64,000 bases of DNA from Lichenostomus cassidix (GCA_008360975.2 CM039187.1:18059094-18123093); one strand, 5' to 3'; counted from the first letter of the stretch, positions 11,503 through 24,214 are shown. Notes: generated by a model from the letters alone, not told the origin. Program-made: numbers and translations.

Positions 11503-14500
11503 ATATATATATATATATAAAATATATATTTTTTATATATATGTATATATAAATATACACACACATTATATACATATATATATAATGTGTGTGTGCATTC
11601 TGATTTTTTATCTTTACAGTTAGATTTTAGAGCACAAAACTCTGCAGTTATTGACTTTTTCTTTAATGTGGAGTTTTGTATTACTGTTACCTGCTTTAGT
11701 TTGTGGCTTTAAGATCCATGTGGTTTATCAGCTCTCTTCAAAATATGAGGATTTCACATTAAATTTACTTTAAATCACACTTCCTGAGTGTAATTTAGTT
11801 AAAATTTGCAGCCTTTTTTTTTTCTTTTTGAAGGATCAAACTGATTTAGTGAAAATAATACATTGTAAGTAGAAGGTGGCTCCCCCTTAAATGTGTTTTC
11901 ATTTTTACCCTTCCTTAGGCTGTGAATTACTAGGTTTTAGTACATTCAGGTTGCTAGAACCTGCATTTTTATTTCATAGAAAAATACCTTTCATAAATCT
12001 GGTGACTTAAAGTATAGGTACTAAGACCAGTTTTGTGCTTGTATCCTCATTTTGTTCTCCCACATCCTCTGAGCGTTCAGCTTTAGCTGTCCTTATGTCA
12101 GGATTTTGAGATGGAAGTTGCTGGTATTCTTCGCACAGACAAATCTTGCCGTATCTACGAAAGTGGAAGAGGTTAATAACAATAACCTGAGTCTGGTACT
12201 AGAATAAATGAAGTCTGGACTGCAGTCATCCAAAAACAGTTATGAGAACTTGTCCAATTCCTAAGAGTGACTCCTAACAGAAAATGGAGCAGATTTCAAA
12301 CACTTCGTATTTTTGTAGAGATGTGCTGTCTGCAAAGTGTATAGCTTAACATGTCGAGTTGATAGGATGTTGTTTGCTTATGATTGTGGTGTATCATTGC
12401 CTTCTAAAAACTGCAAATTTTGGCTTGGTAGCCCTTTGGCACAGAGTGCAGTTACCTCTGAGTTGCAGTATTGGTCATCATAAGCTTTGTTGCAGACAAT
12501 ATTTCGTACAACCCAACCATAGGACAGTAAAGAAATTACTCTAGAGAATCCCAAGAAAGAAGAGTTGCTATAATTGTCTGTTGACTGCTGGCTTTTTTCT
12601 GTGCTCACTCTGCCTGAAGTGGGTGGGAAACATTTTCTGAATATTTGTGTCCTGTGAAAAAAAATATTGGGCACCTTTAGAAATGAGTCACTCAACATCA
12701 TTAGTTATATCTGAACAGGTCATCTGTGGGAAGCAGACAAGTTGCCAGAAGGTAGGGATAGAGACATAAATAGAAGGAGTTAACCTCTCAAATACATCCA
12801 AAGAGTCTTTTTAGAGGCTCAGCTGCAGCAAGATGATAAGATGCCTCTGTATCTTCAACTCAGCCCTTATGGAGACTTTTCAGTCAGGACAAAACAGTCT
12901 AGAACTGGTGAATATGATCAGGATGGGACAAATAATAGGGCTTCTGCTTGTCTGTAAGGTAGAAATGGAATTAAACTTCCTTGGCATCTTAAGGTTGTAT
13001 TGTATCATTGGGCTGATCAAACAGTAAGTTACTAAGGGAAGAGGGTGAGAACAAAATATATCATGGCTCAAATGAGGATGAGGGCAGACAAGAAAGAGAG
13101 ATGTTTCATTTTAAAATTTCAGTGAAAAAAAGGATATTAAATCTAAATTTTTAACAACACTTAAAAAAATCCAGAACTGCTAACTATTTTAAGTTGGAAA
13201 TGCCTCATGCTGTGTCATTGGAATAATGCAGCAGACTGGAGTTTCCTCTCTGGGCTAGTGTGCAATTTGAAGAGTATTTTCTCTTTTGCTTTGCAGTCAT
13301 CTCTCTTGAAGAGGTGAGGTGGTGCAAACTGGTTTGGTGGCTGTGGAGCCAGCAGTTTACAAGAGGTGTTGTCCAGCAGAGGAGCCCAAGCTGTGAAACA
13401 GAAAAGAGAATTAGAAATTAGTCAAAACACATGTCCTCATGGCTCTGTAAAAGCATTTGCAAATCGATTTAACATGGTTGCTTTTTGGCAAAATAATTTA
13501 ATTAATTTATACTTTCTATCAAAAGGCAGCACCTTTGTGTAGATGCAAAAGCAATTTTCTGTTTGAAATACAACACACAAAGGGAATGTTTCATCCAGTC
13601 TTTTCCTAAAAAGATTGAAAAAATACAGCTTTCTAGTACAACATGAGTCCAGCATGTCATTCCTGGAAGTATTCAATTTTTGTGCCATGATGAGGTTTGG
13701 ATGCCCACTCAACTGGAAATGTGGCTTGGTCTGGACAAAGAGATTGTTTGTTGGCAGCACAGAGATGATCACAAAGTCTCTGTCTCATGTTTCAACCATT
13801 CTTGTATTTGTGGCAGTGGAAGCAATAATTCAACATAAAGGATGATTTCAGTCATACCGTTTGGGTCATCTCACTCCCTTCCACATTATGCTTCCTTTTT
13901 GAAATCCTGTTTTTCTGGAAATTATTCTAGGAGACATCAAATGCATCTTGTTATGCATGAGATGTTTATGTTCCCCAGCATATATTTTGTGAAAGTGTGG
14001 AAAAAGTCCATCATAACTCTCTTCTAAGCAGATATGCTGAGGGATGTGTGTCCCACATGTAAAAGCTTTCATCATATACATAGGGGAAGTTACAAAAAAA
14101 AGAAATTTAAAACACAGCTTCTGGGTGTCTCAGGTATGTCTGGCATATTAGAAACATATATAATAATTATCTAGTTTTCTTGTATCTTTCTGAAATTACA
14201 TTGGCATGATTTTGTGGTTTTGTTTTGGGCTTTATAAGCATTATTGATAGGTGCAGGTCTGGGGATTTAATTTGCTGCATCTTCTTGTTTAGAAAAACTG
14301 TCACCCTGGTTTTACTGTATATGCTTAGGACATATGTATTTAAGTGCACCAGAACCACTGCAAATAGAGTACAAGTGTCACTGCTATAAGTGATGTTAAA
14401 TATATGTGAAGATTGAGTGGAACCCTAAGGGGCAGGAGGTGAGAGCTAAACAGCCTTGAGCTGAGAGCTCAGCAGCCACGGGACTCTTGAGAGCTCACCA

Positions 14501-17500
14501 TGAGGTATTTACACACCCTGGTCAGCTGAATCATGTGCCATTTCCACTGTTTCACAGAATGCCCCCTGAGCAAGGGGACCCTTTCCCACTCGTGATGTGG
14601 GTAGCTGCTGTCGAGTGGGGAGCACAGGAAGGAGCAGCAGTGCTGGGGTCCCTCTGTGCTGGAGCTGCCCCTGTGTGGGTAAGCAGGCTGAGATGACATT
14701 GTGCTGAGGCACTGGTTGGGAGCTGAGCACTCCAGTCCCCTCCAGCACCAGGATGGCTTCTGTCACAGCAGGGTGAGCTGCTAGCCATCACACACATGCT
14801 GTGGCCAGAGCAGTCATGCCATCTGACTTTAAAATCCTTGTTAGGAGGAAACTGGTCTCCTGCCTGCTTTTGGTTCTTATCAATGTTCTCTTTTCATACT
14901 CTCTAGTAACTACAATAAACTCCTAACCTCTTGCTCTGGTTCCGGGTTTCTTGCCAGTGGGAGAAGCTGCAGATGACAGCGAGCGAGAGGAGGAAGATCA
15001 TGTGCTCTGTAACATTCCATATCATTGCCATCACCTGCGTTGTGTGGTCTCTCTACGTCCTGATAGACAGGACTGCTGAAGAGATTAAACAGGGACAAAC
15101 TACTGGTATGTTACTTTCTTATCTTCCCACTTACTCTCTTGGAATAGTTACCGTGATTGCAGGATGTGGAATGTAAGTGTGCAGGTAATGTTTATACTTA
15201 AACTAGTCAGCTTTACCCTGAGGTTGGGTTGGTTGAAAAGCATGGATCTAAAATTAGTTTGTTAAATCGGGAAAGTAACCAGTGAATTAATCTGTGGGTG
15301 CTTTTTAAATCTATTTCAGATGAATTTAGTTTGCACTTGTGAAATGCCCGGATATGAGAGCTGATCCACTGTAGCCAGACACAAAATTGCACTGTCTTAG
15401 CAACTTTAGATCTAAATTGGAACACTTACTGAGCAGATAAGGACGTAAGCATATTTTTGCTGCTATGACTACCTTTAAACTGGGCAAAACTGGAACAGTT
15501 TTAAAAAAGAGAAGTAGTAAGAGGAACCTAAATTCAAATCTTTGAGGTAGATCAACAGGGTTTCCTTTCCTCCCAGTTATCTCTGGGGTGGGTTAGTCAT
15601 GAGTGAGAGCCATGTTAGACTGGAACAATTTTTGAGTGATTGCGCCTGAAGCAGAAGAAGTTCAAGTTGAATATTATGACTCCATTTTGCACAACTGAGA
15701 TGAGATGCAATTCATGTAGTGGCTACCACCCCACTGCATGGGTATCTTAACTTCTTGAATAGTAAGTTTTCTTTAGTATGTCAGCAGTAAACTTAGCAAA
15801 CTGAAATATGTTTGCTCAGGTGGGCTGTGCTGCAGATTTGCAGCTGTCACAGAACTATTCCTCAGGCAGCTGAGCCTAAAGGGGGATAGAAGGGATGGAA
15901 GCTGTTAGAAGGCAAGCTGTCCTTGCTTACAGAGCACTGCATGCCAACCAGACATGCAGGTGGAAAATGTTTTGCTGGTGATTGAACAGTGTCCTTTGGG
16001 GAGATAGTTGAGGATTAATAAACCTGCAAATCCACAGAGCTATTATAGTCTCTTCAGAACAGAATCACTTGAAATTAAAAAGTTATCCTCTCATTTCTCA
16101 TTTAGGCTATAGTTGGATTGTTCATGACTTCAGTCAGGAAGCTGCTTTCAGTGTAATGTCTTAGTTTCTGTTTCATCCAATCCCATCTCTTCCATGAACA
16201 GTGAAAATTATTGCCCTTTCAGTGTAAGGTTTCCATATAATGATGAAAAGGATATGCTTTCAGAGATTTATTGTCTCCAGGTTTTTTTAACAAGTAAATA
16301 TTTTAGATGAACATAACTAGGAGGAATGGTGTGAATATTTGGTACATGTTATAGTGCTTTCTTTGCTCCCTTCATTTGGATTCTAAGTCCAGGGAGTGCT
16401 GTAGTGAGCTGGGGGATGTGGAGAGTGTGTGTGGATATACATTCGTGTCCACACAAGCAAGGGGCAAGCAGAAGCTGTCACTGCCTACAGACAGCATCAG
16501 GCAGCTCACCTGTGAATCAGAGGGTCAGATATGAATCACAGGTGGGATTTCATCAGTAGCAGGGCTGCGATGCTCTTTATATTTTGAGACTAAAATATTT
16601 TCATTCCTCCCACACTACCAGCGCATTTCCAAAACAACACCATCCTGTATCTTGGTTAAAACTTTGGAGAGTTGGAAAGATGTAATTTTATTCTCTGGAA
16701 AACCTGATAATGGGTGATTCGTCATAGTTTCATATCCATCTTGTGATGGCACTTACCTTTAAAGAGGCTGGATGAATACAGGGCAGGCTGGATGAATGTG
16801 TAAGCAGACTATGTATAAAATGAATAGTTCTTAATTTAAAAGTAGTTGATAAAAATGTAACAAGGTCCACTGTCTAAACGTTCAAGCTAGACAAATTTAG
16901 GAAAAGTGATGGTAGTAATTTTTAAGGACAGAGGGTAAGCTTGGAATGCTTCAACATCTCCAGCACTTGCAGTTTTGTATCAGAAGACATGCTCTAGTTC
17001 AGATATGAGTTACTGGTTGTGATGCAGATAAAATTTTCTGGTCTGCATAATAAACATATTAAGCTATATGGTAACAATCATTCCTTTATGTCTCCATGTG
17101 CTCTGTGATTACAGAGTGGAACAGACTTGTTGGGTCACTGAGTTGAGTATCTGCTATGAAGAGGAAGCCGTGCCATAGAATTCCTTTCATAATTTGATCC
17201 AGTCTTTGTTTAAAAACAGGTGTAAAAGGACCTAAGCATATTGGTGGTTGCCTTGGCTCTGTGATTGTACTGCATAATGGCTCAGACACAGAAAATCAGT
17301 TGTTTTGGTTTTTCTTCTGGTGGGGAAGAATAAATGTGGTATGTGAAGCAGAAGTCTGTGTGTTTGACTTGAAGGAGAAAAAAAAAAGCCAAACAGGAAA
17401 AATGGCAAAATAAGAATAGTTTGCATGACTCAAACTCTGTGACAGTTTTCTTACAGTACGTTTTTGAAAGATCCAATTTAGTCCAGCTGATAATGACCAG

Positions 17501-17845
17501 ATCCTTTTTTAAATTCTTCTTTTTATTTTATTTCTTTCAGGTATTTTAGAGTGGCCATTTTGGACTAAGCTGGTAGTTGTGGCTATTGGTTTCACTGGAG
17601 GACTTCTGTTCATGTATGTACAATGCAAGGTGTACGTACAACTGTGGAAGAGACTTAAAGCTTATAACCGAGTAATATATGTACAAAACTGTCCAGAAAC
17701 TAGCAAAAAGAATATTTTTGAAAAACCTGCACTAATGGAGCCAAACTTCGAAAGTAAAGAAATGTTTGGGATTCACCATTCAGACACAAACTCTTCACAT
17801 TACACAGAGCCAGAAGACTGTGCTGCAGAAATCCTTCATGTCTGA
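7864..17845 (+). CDS. MARCHF8: MARCHF8, membrane-associated RING-CH E3 ubiquitin ligase (3' part of gene)
   Basis: Four constitutive exons (7864-7943, 11012-11192, 14958-15105, 17541-17845) join in frame to 237 codons plus stop. In order they encode the Ser-rich linker, a C4HC3 RING-CH finger, two transmembrane segments and a cytosolic tail. Human MARCHF8 is about 291 residues, so roughly the first 50 are missing and lie upstream of the window. Known family role: in endosomes and at the plasma membrane it recruits an E2 and ubiquitinates cytosolic tails of MHC class II, CD86, transferrin receptor and other glycoproteins, sending them to lysosomes. RING ligands are visible as C-x2-C at the exon junction, then C-x-C, H, C and C-x2-C ending in the motif CCELCK. 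The tail ends ...EILHV with tyrosine motifs (YNRV) after the second membrane segment. MARCHF1 is the close paralogue; the tail and linker favour MARCHF8. A large in-frame cassette exon (8250-9095) gives a long isoform. Confidence 0.95.
7944..11011 (+). other. MARCHF8: MARCHF8 introns flanking the cassette exon
   Basis: 7944-8249 and 9096-11011 are intronic, and 7944-11011 is a single intron in the short isoform. Apart from the cassette exon nothing coding is recognised. Overlapping open frames on both strands at 9442-9873 match no family I know and lack convincing splice sites. A branch region and polypyrimidine tract precede the acceptor at 11010-11011. Confidence 0.7.
8250..9095 (+). CDS. 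MARCHF8: MARCHF8 long-isoform cassette exon
   Basis: The open frame from 8250 to 9095 is 846 nt (282 codons). It enters and leaves in phase 2, so it can be included or skipped without changing frame. The acceptor is a strong pyrimidine tract plus TGCATGCAG. The donor CAG|GTTGGT is weaker than average, as expected for a regulated exon. The product is Ser-, Lys- and acid-rich and looks intrinsically disordered, with a patch of acidic residues ([12 protein letters not shown]) and Ser/Pro motifs near the end. From memory it matches the extra N-terminal region of the long MARCHF8 isoform known in mammals. Its last codons read GDTC plus AG, so the cassette itself provides a Cys at the place of the first RING ligand. 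No catalytic function of the insert is known to me. Confidence 0.85.
11012..11192 (+). CDS. MARCHF8: MARCHF8 exon: RING-CH domain core
   Basis: This 181-nt exon lies between TTCAG and AG|GTAGGC. It completes the split Arg codon and then encodes ICHCEGDDE, the CHC knuckle, the HFVHQAC segment, WIKSSDTR and CCELC, ending LRK on a codon boundary. Seven of the eight zinc ligands (all but the first Cys) sit here, including the His of the C4HC3 pattern. Conservation with human is nearly complete. Confidence 0.97.
11193..14957 (+). other. MARCHF8: MARCHF8 intron with TA/TG microsatellite
   Basis: This is a GT-AG intron of about 3.8 kb. Besides the compound microsatellite at 11425-11597, no exon, RNA gene or repeat family was recognised. 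The short open frames near 14470-14800 on both strands look like chance. Confidence 0.75.
11425..11597. repeat. (TA)n microsatellite flanked by (TG)n/(CA)n
   Basis: Alternating TA occupies most of the tract, with short TTTTATA interruptions. TGTGTGTG flanks the left end and ACACACAC...GTGTGTGT the right. A perfect 16-bp inverted repeat (11557-11572 with 11579-11594, 6-nt loop) can fold into a hairpin. Likely length-variable. Confidence 0.95.
14958..15105 (+). CDS. MARCHF8: MARCHF8 exon: first transmembrane segment
   Basis: This 148-nt exon lies between TTGCCAG and G|GTATGT, starts in phase 0 and ends one base into a Gly codon. It begins [13 protein letters not shown] and then has a hydrophobic helix, [15 protein letters not shown], followed by the charged loop [10 protein letters not shown]. 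This is the membrane anchor just C-terminal to the RING-CH domain. Confidence 0.97.
15106..17540 (+). other. MARCHF8: MARCHF8 last intron
   Basis: A 2.4-kb GT-AG intron. Read-through from the preceding exon would add about 24 codons before a stop near 15176; I treat that as ordinary intron. A possible very degraded reverse-oriented CR1 relic lies near 17115-17225. Nothing else is recognised. Confidence 0.7.
17115..17225 (-). mobile_element. Possible old, degraded CR1/L3-like relic
   Basis: Phrases such as TTGGGTCACTGAGTTGAGTA, GCCATAGAATTCC and ATTTGATCCAGTC resemble the reverse complement of old amniote CR1/L3 tails, but only loosely. A repeat-library search is needed to accept it. Confidence 0.3.
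17541..17845 (+). CDS. MARCHF8: MARCHF8 terminal coding exon: second membrane segment and tail
   Basis: The acceptor TTTCTTTCAG opens the last coding part: 100 residues and TGA at 17843-17845. It holds EWPFWTK, the second hydrophobic helix ([17 protein letters not shown]), then the basic cytosolic stretch [16 protein letters not shown] and a tail ending AAEILHV. Human differs in the distal tail (for example CCTEPEDTG where this has HYTEPEDCA), as expected for a non-mammal. Confidence 0.97.
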
Positions 17846-19580
17846 TTGCTGGTTGGGAGGGGTGTTTCTGTATGTCCTCAAAGATTTGAATATCATTGTT
17901 TACTGCAAACTGCTCTACCTTTTTAAAATCAGCTAACAGCCGAAGGCTGGCGGATAAATTTTTTTACATTTGTTTTTTTTTGTTGGAATTTTTTAAAATC
18001 CCTTAGGCATATCTGTCAATGTCATCATGGTTGCATACCTCTCAACATTTTGTGTCTCATACTGGGTGATGAAAGAGCCATGGGATATTGGGTAGAATGA
18101 GCCTTGGGTTTGGTATCAAGCAAGCCGCTAGCGAGCTGTCATCAACTTCACGGAGTCTGTTACTTTAGAAGATGACTCTTAAGTGATTCTGGAAGATGTG
18201 TAGAGTGAGGTTGGTTGGTCTGTTCTTTATGCATGATGAAGGAAGTTGTCCCAGACAGTGAGGGAAATGAGAGAGTCTAATCTACCACTAACACTGCCAC
18301 TAACATTGCGTCTTAGGCAGCAGGTGTAAAATTTTACTTTACATATTGTGATGAGACTTACAAAGCATATAGCACTTTTAAAAATCTTTATTTTGTAATA
18401 TGTATGTCAAATGAGAATGAAACTCATTGAAAGAATGTGTCATTTTTGAGACATTTCTTCATTCTTTACCCCATCTATTCTTCTGGAACATAAACCTTTT
18501 GCCTTATGAAAAAAAAAATTTAAAAATTCCAGCCTGTGATTTCCAACACATGCCCACATTATCTTACTGAACATAACACTAAAAAACTCTGCCTCTTTCA
18601 GTTTTCTTTGAGGAGCAATTTTCTTCAAAGGATATTGCACTTGTGACTTGTGTTTGAGGAGTAGTGGATGTGTACAGTATTCATTTTCCATGGTTTCAGT
18701 GCTCTGTTTTGGGGATTGGGTTTTGATTTTTTTTTTTCTCAACAGGTCAGACCATCAACATACCTGGACATATATACCTGATGTAACTTTCATTCCAAAC
18801 CACTGGCAAAGGGTTTGTTGCCATGTTGATAAAAATGTGAGCTGTTATGGAAAAAAGGAAACTTAGTCAATACAGCTGAAACTGGTTTTTCTTCTTTAGT
18901 GCTGTGTCATGTGTGAATTGCCCAAGAATTTGATATTGTCAGAGGAGATGCTGAGATCCAAATCTAGGAAGTAAATATCACATTAAGTGGATAAATTTAA
19001 AAATACCTGCCTGGTTTAGTCCTGATGTGAATGTATTACGTGGTCAGAGAATAGTTTTTGTCTGTGCTTTTTAATCAGTCAGCTTTCATGCAAAGAGAGG
19101 GACAGCTTTAAATCTGTTTGCAGGGCTTTAGACAGAGTTGATCTGCAGTTGATTTGTTTGTCCAGTCTGCTTCACTGCCCCCCTGTCCAGCTTCAAGCCC
19201 TTGTTTAACCAAAGTCTCAGTGTGACTGGAGCAGAAATGAAGCCCCATGAAAAGTCAGCACATGAGGACTCTGCATTTGAAAGCTGCCTTTCCCTACCTG
19301 AGCCCTATCTAAATCTCTGTAAAGTCAGTGATGATAATATGGCTGGTTTTTGTAGGAGTTGCCTGGACTTCTCAGATAAAAGTTTGTTTACTTGTTGAGA
19401 TACTGAACTAAATTCTTAGCTCTAGTTCAAGTTTCACTTAGTATTTTTCAAGTACAACTTTGGGTACATTCTTTTCGTTGTAAAAGTAGTTGCTTTAAGA
19501 CTTCTTAAAGTACAACAGTAAGAGATCAGGGATTCTTTTCCTTAAAATGTAATACTAATTTATTTCTAGATCAATATGTT

Positions 19581-19586
19581 AATAAA
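19581..19586 (+). terminator. Candidate proximal poly(A) signal of MARCHF8
   Basis: An AATAAA hexamer in AT-rich context, 1.7 kb after the MARCHF8 stop. It could produce a shorter 3' UTR. Confidence 0.35.
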
Positions 19587-22293
19587 AGGCAGAGAAGGGA
19601 CTGTGGTAAGAGAACACACACCCCAGCGGTTTCTAAGAGCTGTTAGAGGAAAAGCACGTGTGCCTCTGTCACTTCATGCTTGAAGCTTACTGTCTGTGAT
19701 CTTCATGAACAACATGGTACCTTGTTCTTGGGATGTGTTAAAACATCCAGACCTCTGGGCAGTCCTGGTAAAGCTGCACTGGCATGGGTTTGTGTACTGT
19801 ACTAGCTGTCAGGATGTCCCATGCTGAAGTGATACAGGCAGACAAACCCTGCATACCCTGCTGCTCTCGGGCAGAGTCTTCATGACCATACACATACAGA
19901 GTTTGTTGCCTGTGCCTGCCATAATTTAAAGTGCAATTATTCAAGACCTTTCCTGAACTCTGCTGTGGGTGATCCTCTTCTATTTATGAGAACCCAGATA
20001 ATATGCTGTCTTGTTTTGTTTTCTATTTTGTTCTGTGAAAGATTCACTAGATAAACTCAGGTGGGTTAAATATCAGGTCTTGCACACCTTCATGATGTTC
20101 TGAAATGCCCAAGTGCACAAGGCCTGCCTGTCTGTAAGATGTTCACATTACAGCTGCAAGAGGCACAGAATTGGCTACCGAGTGATCCTGTGCATGTTCT
20201 CATCCCAGCTGTGGCTGGTGGGTGAAAGGAAGATGGACAAGTTCTGGCATGAAACCTGGCTGTTCTCCAGCTCACACCTGAGAGGCTCTGGTGTGTGAGC
20301 AATGTTGCGACATCGCTGATACAGCGTACTGTAACTTTCTGGTTTGCTTCAGTCACTGTTGTACATGATTCTAGGTGAAATACTGCAAGATCTCATTTGG
20401 TATTTTGGAAGCTGCATGTGGAACATGCCAGGTAGTGTTAAGTGTATTTGGGGTGCTGAAGATTTTTGCTGTGCCCGTGAGCATCTTAACTTGTAAAGAA
20501 AAATCATCTCTAGCAAAATCACTTGGGGAAAAGTATTTGTGAATGAAAATGTTTTAGTCAGTGTTGCTGCTAACAATTTCCTCTCCCAGCAGGTCTTTTC
20601 TGAATGAAAATTAAGGCCTATTATTTAAACTCTCTATACTGCTTAGGCATGCTCATACCAGGAAAGGCTGCAGAAGAGATCCATTTTTCAGGGTGTTTCA
20701 TTTGTGCTGGGCACACTTCTCATGCTGATTCTTGCTTGGTGTTAATGGTGGGCTTCTGGAGATGCAGTTCTCTGCTTCTGCATGGTGCCATCAAATGTTT
20801 GAGAAGGCTGAATGGTGCTTTTTTCTTCTTTCTCCGCAAGAAGATACTGTTGACTTTTTCAGCTTCCAGCTGTGAGGCACTGATGCCAGCTCAGGTGAGC
20901 TCTTCCTTTCTGTTCAGATGTCAGTAAGGGGAACAACCATCCCCTGTCAGATCAGGCTTTCCAATACTTCCTTCTGGCAGCTTTTGAAATTACTGAAATA
21001 GAAGCCTGGTTCTTGTACCTTGGCCAGAGTTATCTTGGGTTACCCTGGGACTTTCCTGAGACCAGAATTTAAGTAGGAGGGAGTATAGGCTTAATGCCAT
21101 CTACCACAATCCCTTCCCTAGATTGCCAGAAGCTTTGCTGATATGTCCAATGCCCAAGATAACTGACCAGACTCCCATTCAGTTGACATCACTCCTGTCC
21201 AAAGAGACACCATCTGGGCCAAGGACATTCCCCTGCTGTGTCACATTTGATGTATCTGCCAGGTCATGAACATGCATTCTGTTAGAAATACAGGTGTGTG
21301 CTGAAGAAGGTCAATCCCATTTAAGAGCTGATGAGATACGAAATTCCTATGAATTCTCAGGACTTTTTTCAACTGTAAGCCTGTATTCTGGGAGTGGGAG
21401 TGGTGTTTAAAATGTGTTCTGAAGAGATGGCCAGACCTGGGGACAGCTTCCTCTGGTTGAATGTCATTGAGATTGGCTTTGCTTCAGCAGGAGGCATTCA
21501 GTGAAGATTGAGTGATCCTGCAAGGGGTTAGAGAAGTACTGGGCCTCTGTGCTGTACTTGGGAATTCCTCAGAAACAAGAGTAACTCTGTCCAAGCCAGC
21601 CCCCTGTACTGATCAGAGCATCAGTCCCAGTTGGTGCTGTAAGGAAGGGAGCTGGTTGCTTCTGCCCTGAGTGGCGGAGTATCAATTGCAATGTGGGACT
21701 CAGGTCCAAATTTCTCCTAAAGCTGAAGTGTGTTAAGATACAGATTTCTGGTGTGGTCTGCTCTGGAGACTGGCCAGCAGTGAAAGGTCAGTGACTCTGG
21801 GTTGAGTCCCTCTCAAATATGGGTGAAACAGGGCAAATACAAAAGCAAGGATATTGCTGGCTGGATTTCCTCAGTGTTGAATTAGATACACAAAGAAAAT
21901 TTCTAAGTGGGACCTTTTATTTTGTGATTATTTTTTAGTTTTGAGATATTGCGGTGTCTGTATATTCCAATGAAGTACTGAAAGCACTTGTCTTTGTATA
22001 GAAGATACCTGTTTAAAAATTGCAGCTAATCTTGTATTTAGGTAAAACATTTGTAGATAGGTAATTGTATAATGTTGAAGAACTTTACACTGGCATGTGT
22101 TGTATAGTTTATACAAGACACTTCATACTTCTGCAGAATTTTTTAGTTATTAAATTTCTAGTAACTTAATGTATAGTTTTGTATCCTTTCATGTATGTTC
22201 ATTTTCTCAGTATTACCACTTGCAGAGTTATTTTTAGTTTCTTAAACTGTAATTGGTTCTTTGTGTGTGATACACAGGGTTATTGACTGCAGC

Positions 22294-22299
22294 AATAAA
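22294..22299 (+). terminator. Candidate distal poly(A) signal of MARCHF8
   Basis: AATAAA in the context GCAATAAAGTGTTTC, followed by an A-rich run starting about 10 bases downstream. Upstream TGTA and TTTGTGTGTG elements fit a cleavage region. It is the last strong + strand signal before the intergenic stretch. Confidence 0.5.
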
Positions 22300-24214
22300 G
22301 TGTTTCTATAAAAAAACAGAAAAAACCAAAACCACTATAGTATCCATTTTGTTTGAAAAAGAATAGAGAGAAAAATTGATCTCTCCAGTGGTGATGATCA
22401 AAATACAGAACTTGATGGCTCTTCAGTGTAACAGACGAGTGCAGAGTAGCAGCCCATGACAATTTGCTGTGAAAATGATCCATAATGATAAAGGCATAGT
22501 AACCATCAGAATAAATGGGCAACTCCTTCAATGCAGGTGGTTTCGCCTCAAATGCAGGAATGTGGGGAGAATTTTCTGTTTTCTGCCATGCAGGAGGTGG
22601 GGAGAGAAGATTCCCATGGGCCTTAAAATCTGACCTGGAATCAACACAGAGAGGTGCATCATTCTGAAGTCAGCATTCTCACATGTTTCTGCGTAGAGGT
22701 GCAGAGCAGAAGATGCTCAGTACTATGACTTTCCTCTAGGAAGAATATTAATTTAGTATTCAGAAGAGGAAATCTTCAGCAGTTTCTCTAGAATTAATTT
22801 CTAGCACCAGTAGGTCAATGAAATGGCACTGCTGTGAGAGAGCTTGTTAGCAAGGCATACACACCAAAGAGCAAAGACCTGGAGAGTTGTGTCTGTGACA
22901 CAAGGGGGCTCAAAGAAAAGCTTTTAATTTCTGTCTCTTTTTAAGTAGAAATTAGTTTTTCATTTTCTTTTAGGTAAGGAAGGGAAGGAAATCTTAAATC
23001 TGCAACCCTTGAGAGGTGTCTCCCATGCAAAACTAAAGTCTCTGTCCTACATTGCCTTAGTAAAGAAAGTCTGGCTGTAGTAAATGAAGCTACTTACATA
23101 AAGTTTGGAAACCCAACAAGACCTCTATACAAAAATACCCTCCTGGAGAGATGGTAGGATAATTTCCAGGGCCTGCTGTTTGACTGGCAGCCTCTGAGAT
23201 GAAAAGCTGATAAATGGTTTAAGGAACAGAGCCCGCAAAGCCATCTGGCTGCTGGTTATAAAGTGTTCCTTGTCTTGGGCTCAGGCATCTCGAGTTAATT
23301 ATAAATTAACTTCCTTCCTCTTGTAAACCTTATTTTCATCTGAAAGAGTATTATTGTCACTGTGTGAAGTGTGTCCATCTCCAAGGCAGAGAACAGCATT
23401 GGCTCAGCAGCATATGGCACAGCTGTGACTTCAGGAACAGGATTTTTCATCTGGTCCCCAGGAGCTGGAGCTGTCTGGTGAGTATTTACCAGCATGACTT
23501 TCCTCTTGGAGCAGGGCAGAAGGAGGCAGTTGGGAAGCAGAAGGGCAGCATTTGGGAAGGTGTACAAGTGCCCTGTGGAGACTACAGAGGTGTCAAAAGG
23601 TGCAACTCCAGCTGCTGACCTCGAAAACCAAGTCCTATCTCAAGAGCCAGGCCTGTGCCTGCACTGCTGCCCAGTCTCCCGTCACCCACCCCTCCATTTC
23701 AGATCTCCCTGTGCCCAGTGTGTTACCCATATCATGCTGTGCTTGTCCTTTTCCTTTCAGTCTACTTGTGCAACCCAAATTTCCTTCCTCTTGCCCCCTT
23801 CCTCACTGGCCTCTAGGCCAGACTGGGCAGTGTGGGTTTTGCTAGGATGTACCAAATTGCAGTCAGCGTTTGATTAACAGGAATGACCAGGGAAGTACCC
23901 AAAAGTGACACTGCAAATAAAGGTCAGCGTTCCCTTGTGATCCTAGTTTTTCCTGTAAATCCTCTAGGCTCCAGGCTCCAATGCACAGGATGATTTCTGA
24001 CATTTTGGCATCGTATTGTGTACCACAATACAGCAGAAGAGGATGATTTTCACTGTCTTGTGATGGATGTATGACATAAGAAAATCAGGCAAGAATATCG
24101 CATTATATAACAAGGACAGAATAGAGGAAAACTCAGTTCATCTTGGCTAGATGGAGGGGAGGCAGAGGATTTAAAAAAAAAAAAAAAGAAATCAGAAATC
24201 AAAAGAGCCCTGGA

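Larger units (their letters stand above)
17846..22320 (+). other. MARCHF8: MARCHF8 3' untranslated region (probable extent)
   Basis: After the stop the sequence is AT-rich, without splice-supported frames, and contains many ATTTA-type elements. The first canonical AATAAA is at 19581-19586. A second, better placed before a short A-rich stretch, is at 22294-22299. Both ends may be used, giving 3' UTRs of about 1.8 and 4.5 kb. No recognised repeat interrupts it. The extent is inferred from signals only. Confidence 0.55.

Noticed and set aside
14931..15176. Frame running from upstream of the MARCHF8 transmembrane exon into the next intron.
   Set aside because: Exon boundaries 14958 and 15105 are set by splice consensus and homology. 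The intron read-through would lose the second membrane segment.
24160..24200. A-run suspected as the tail of a processed pseudogene or SINE.
   Set aside because: Nothing upstream resembles a gene or SINE head, and no target-site duplication was seen.
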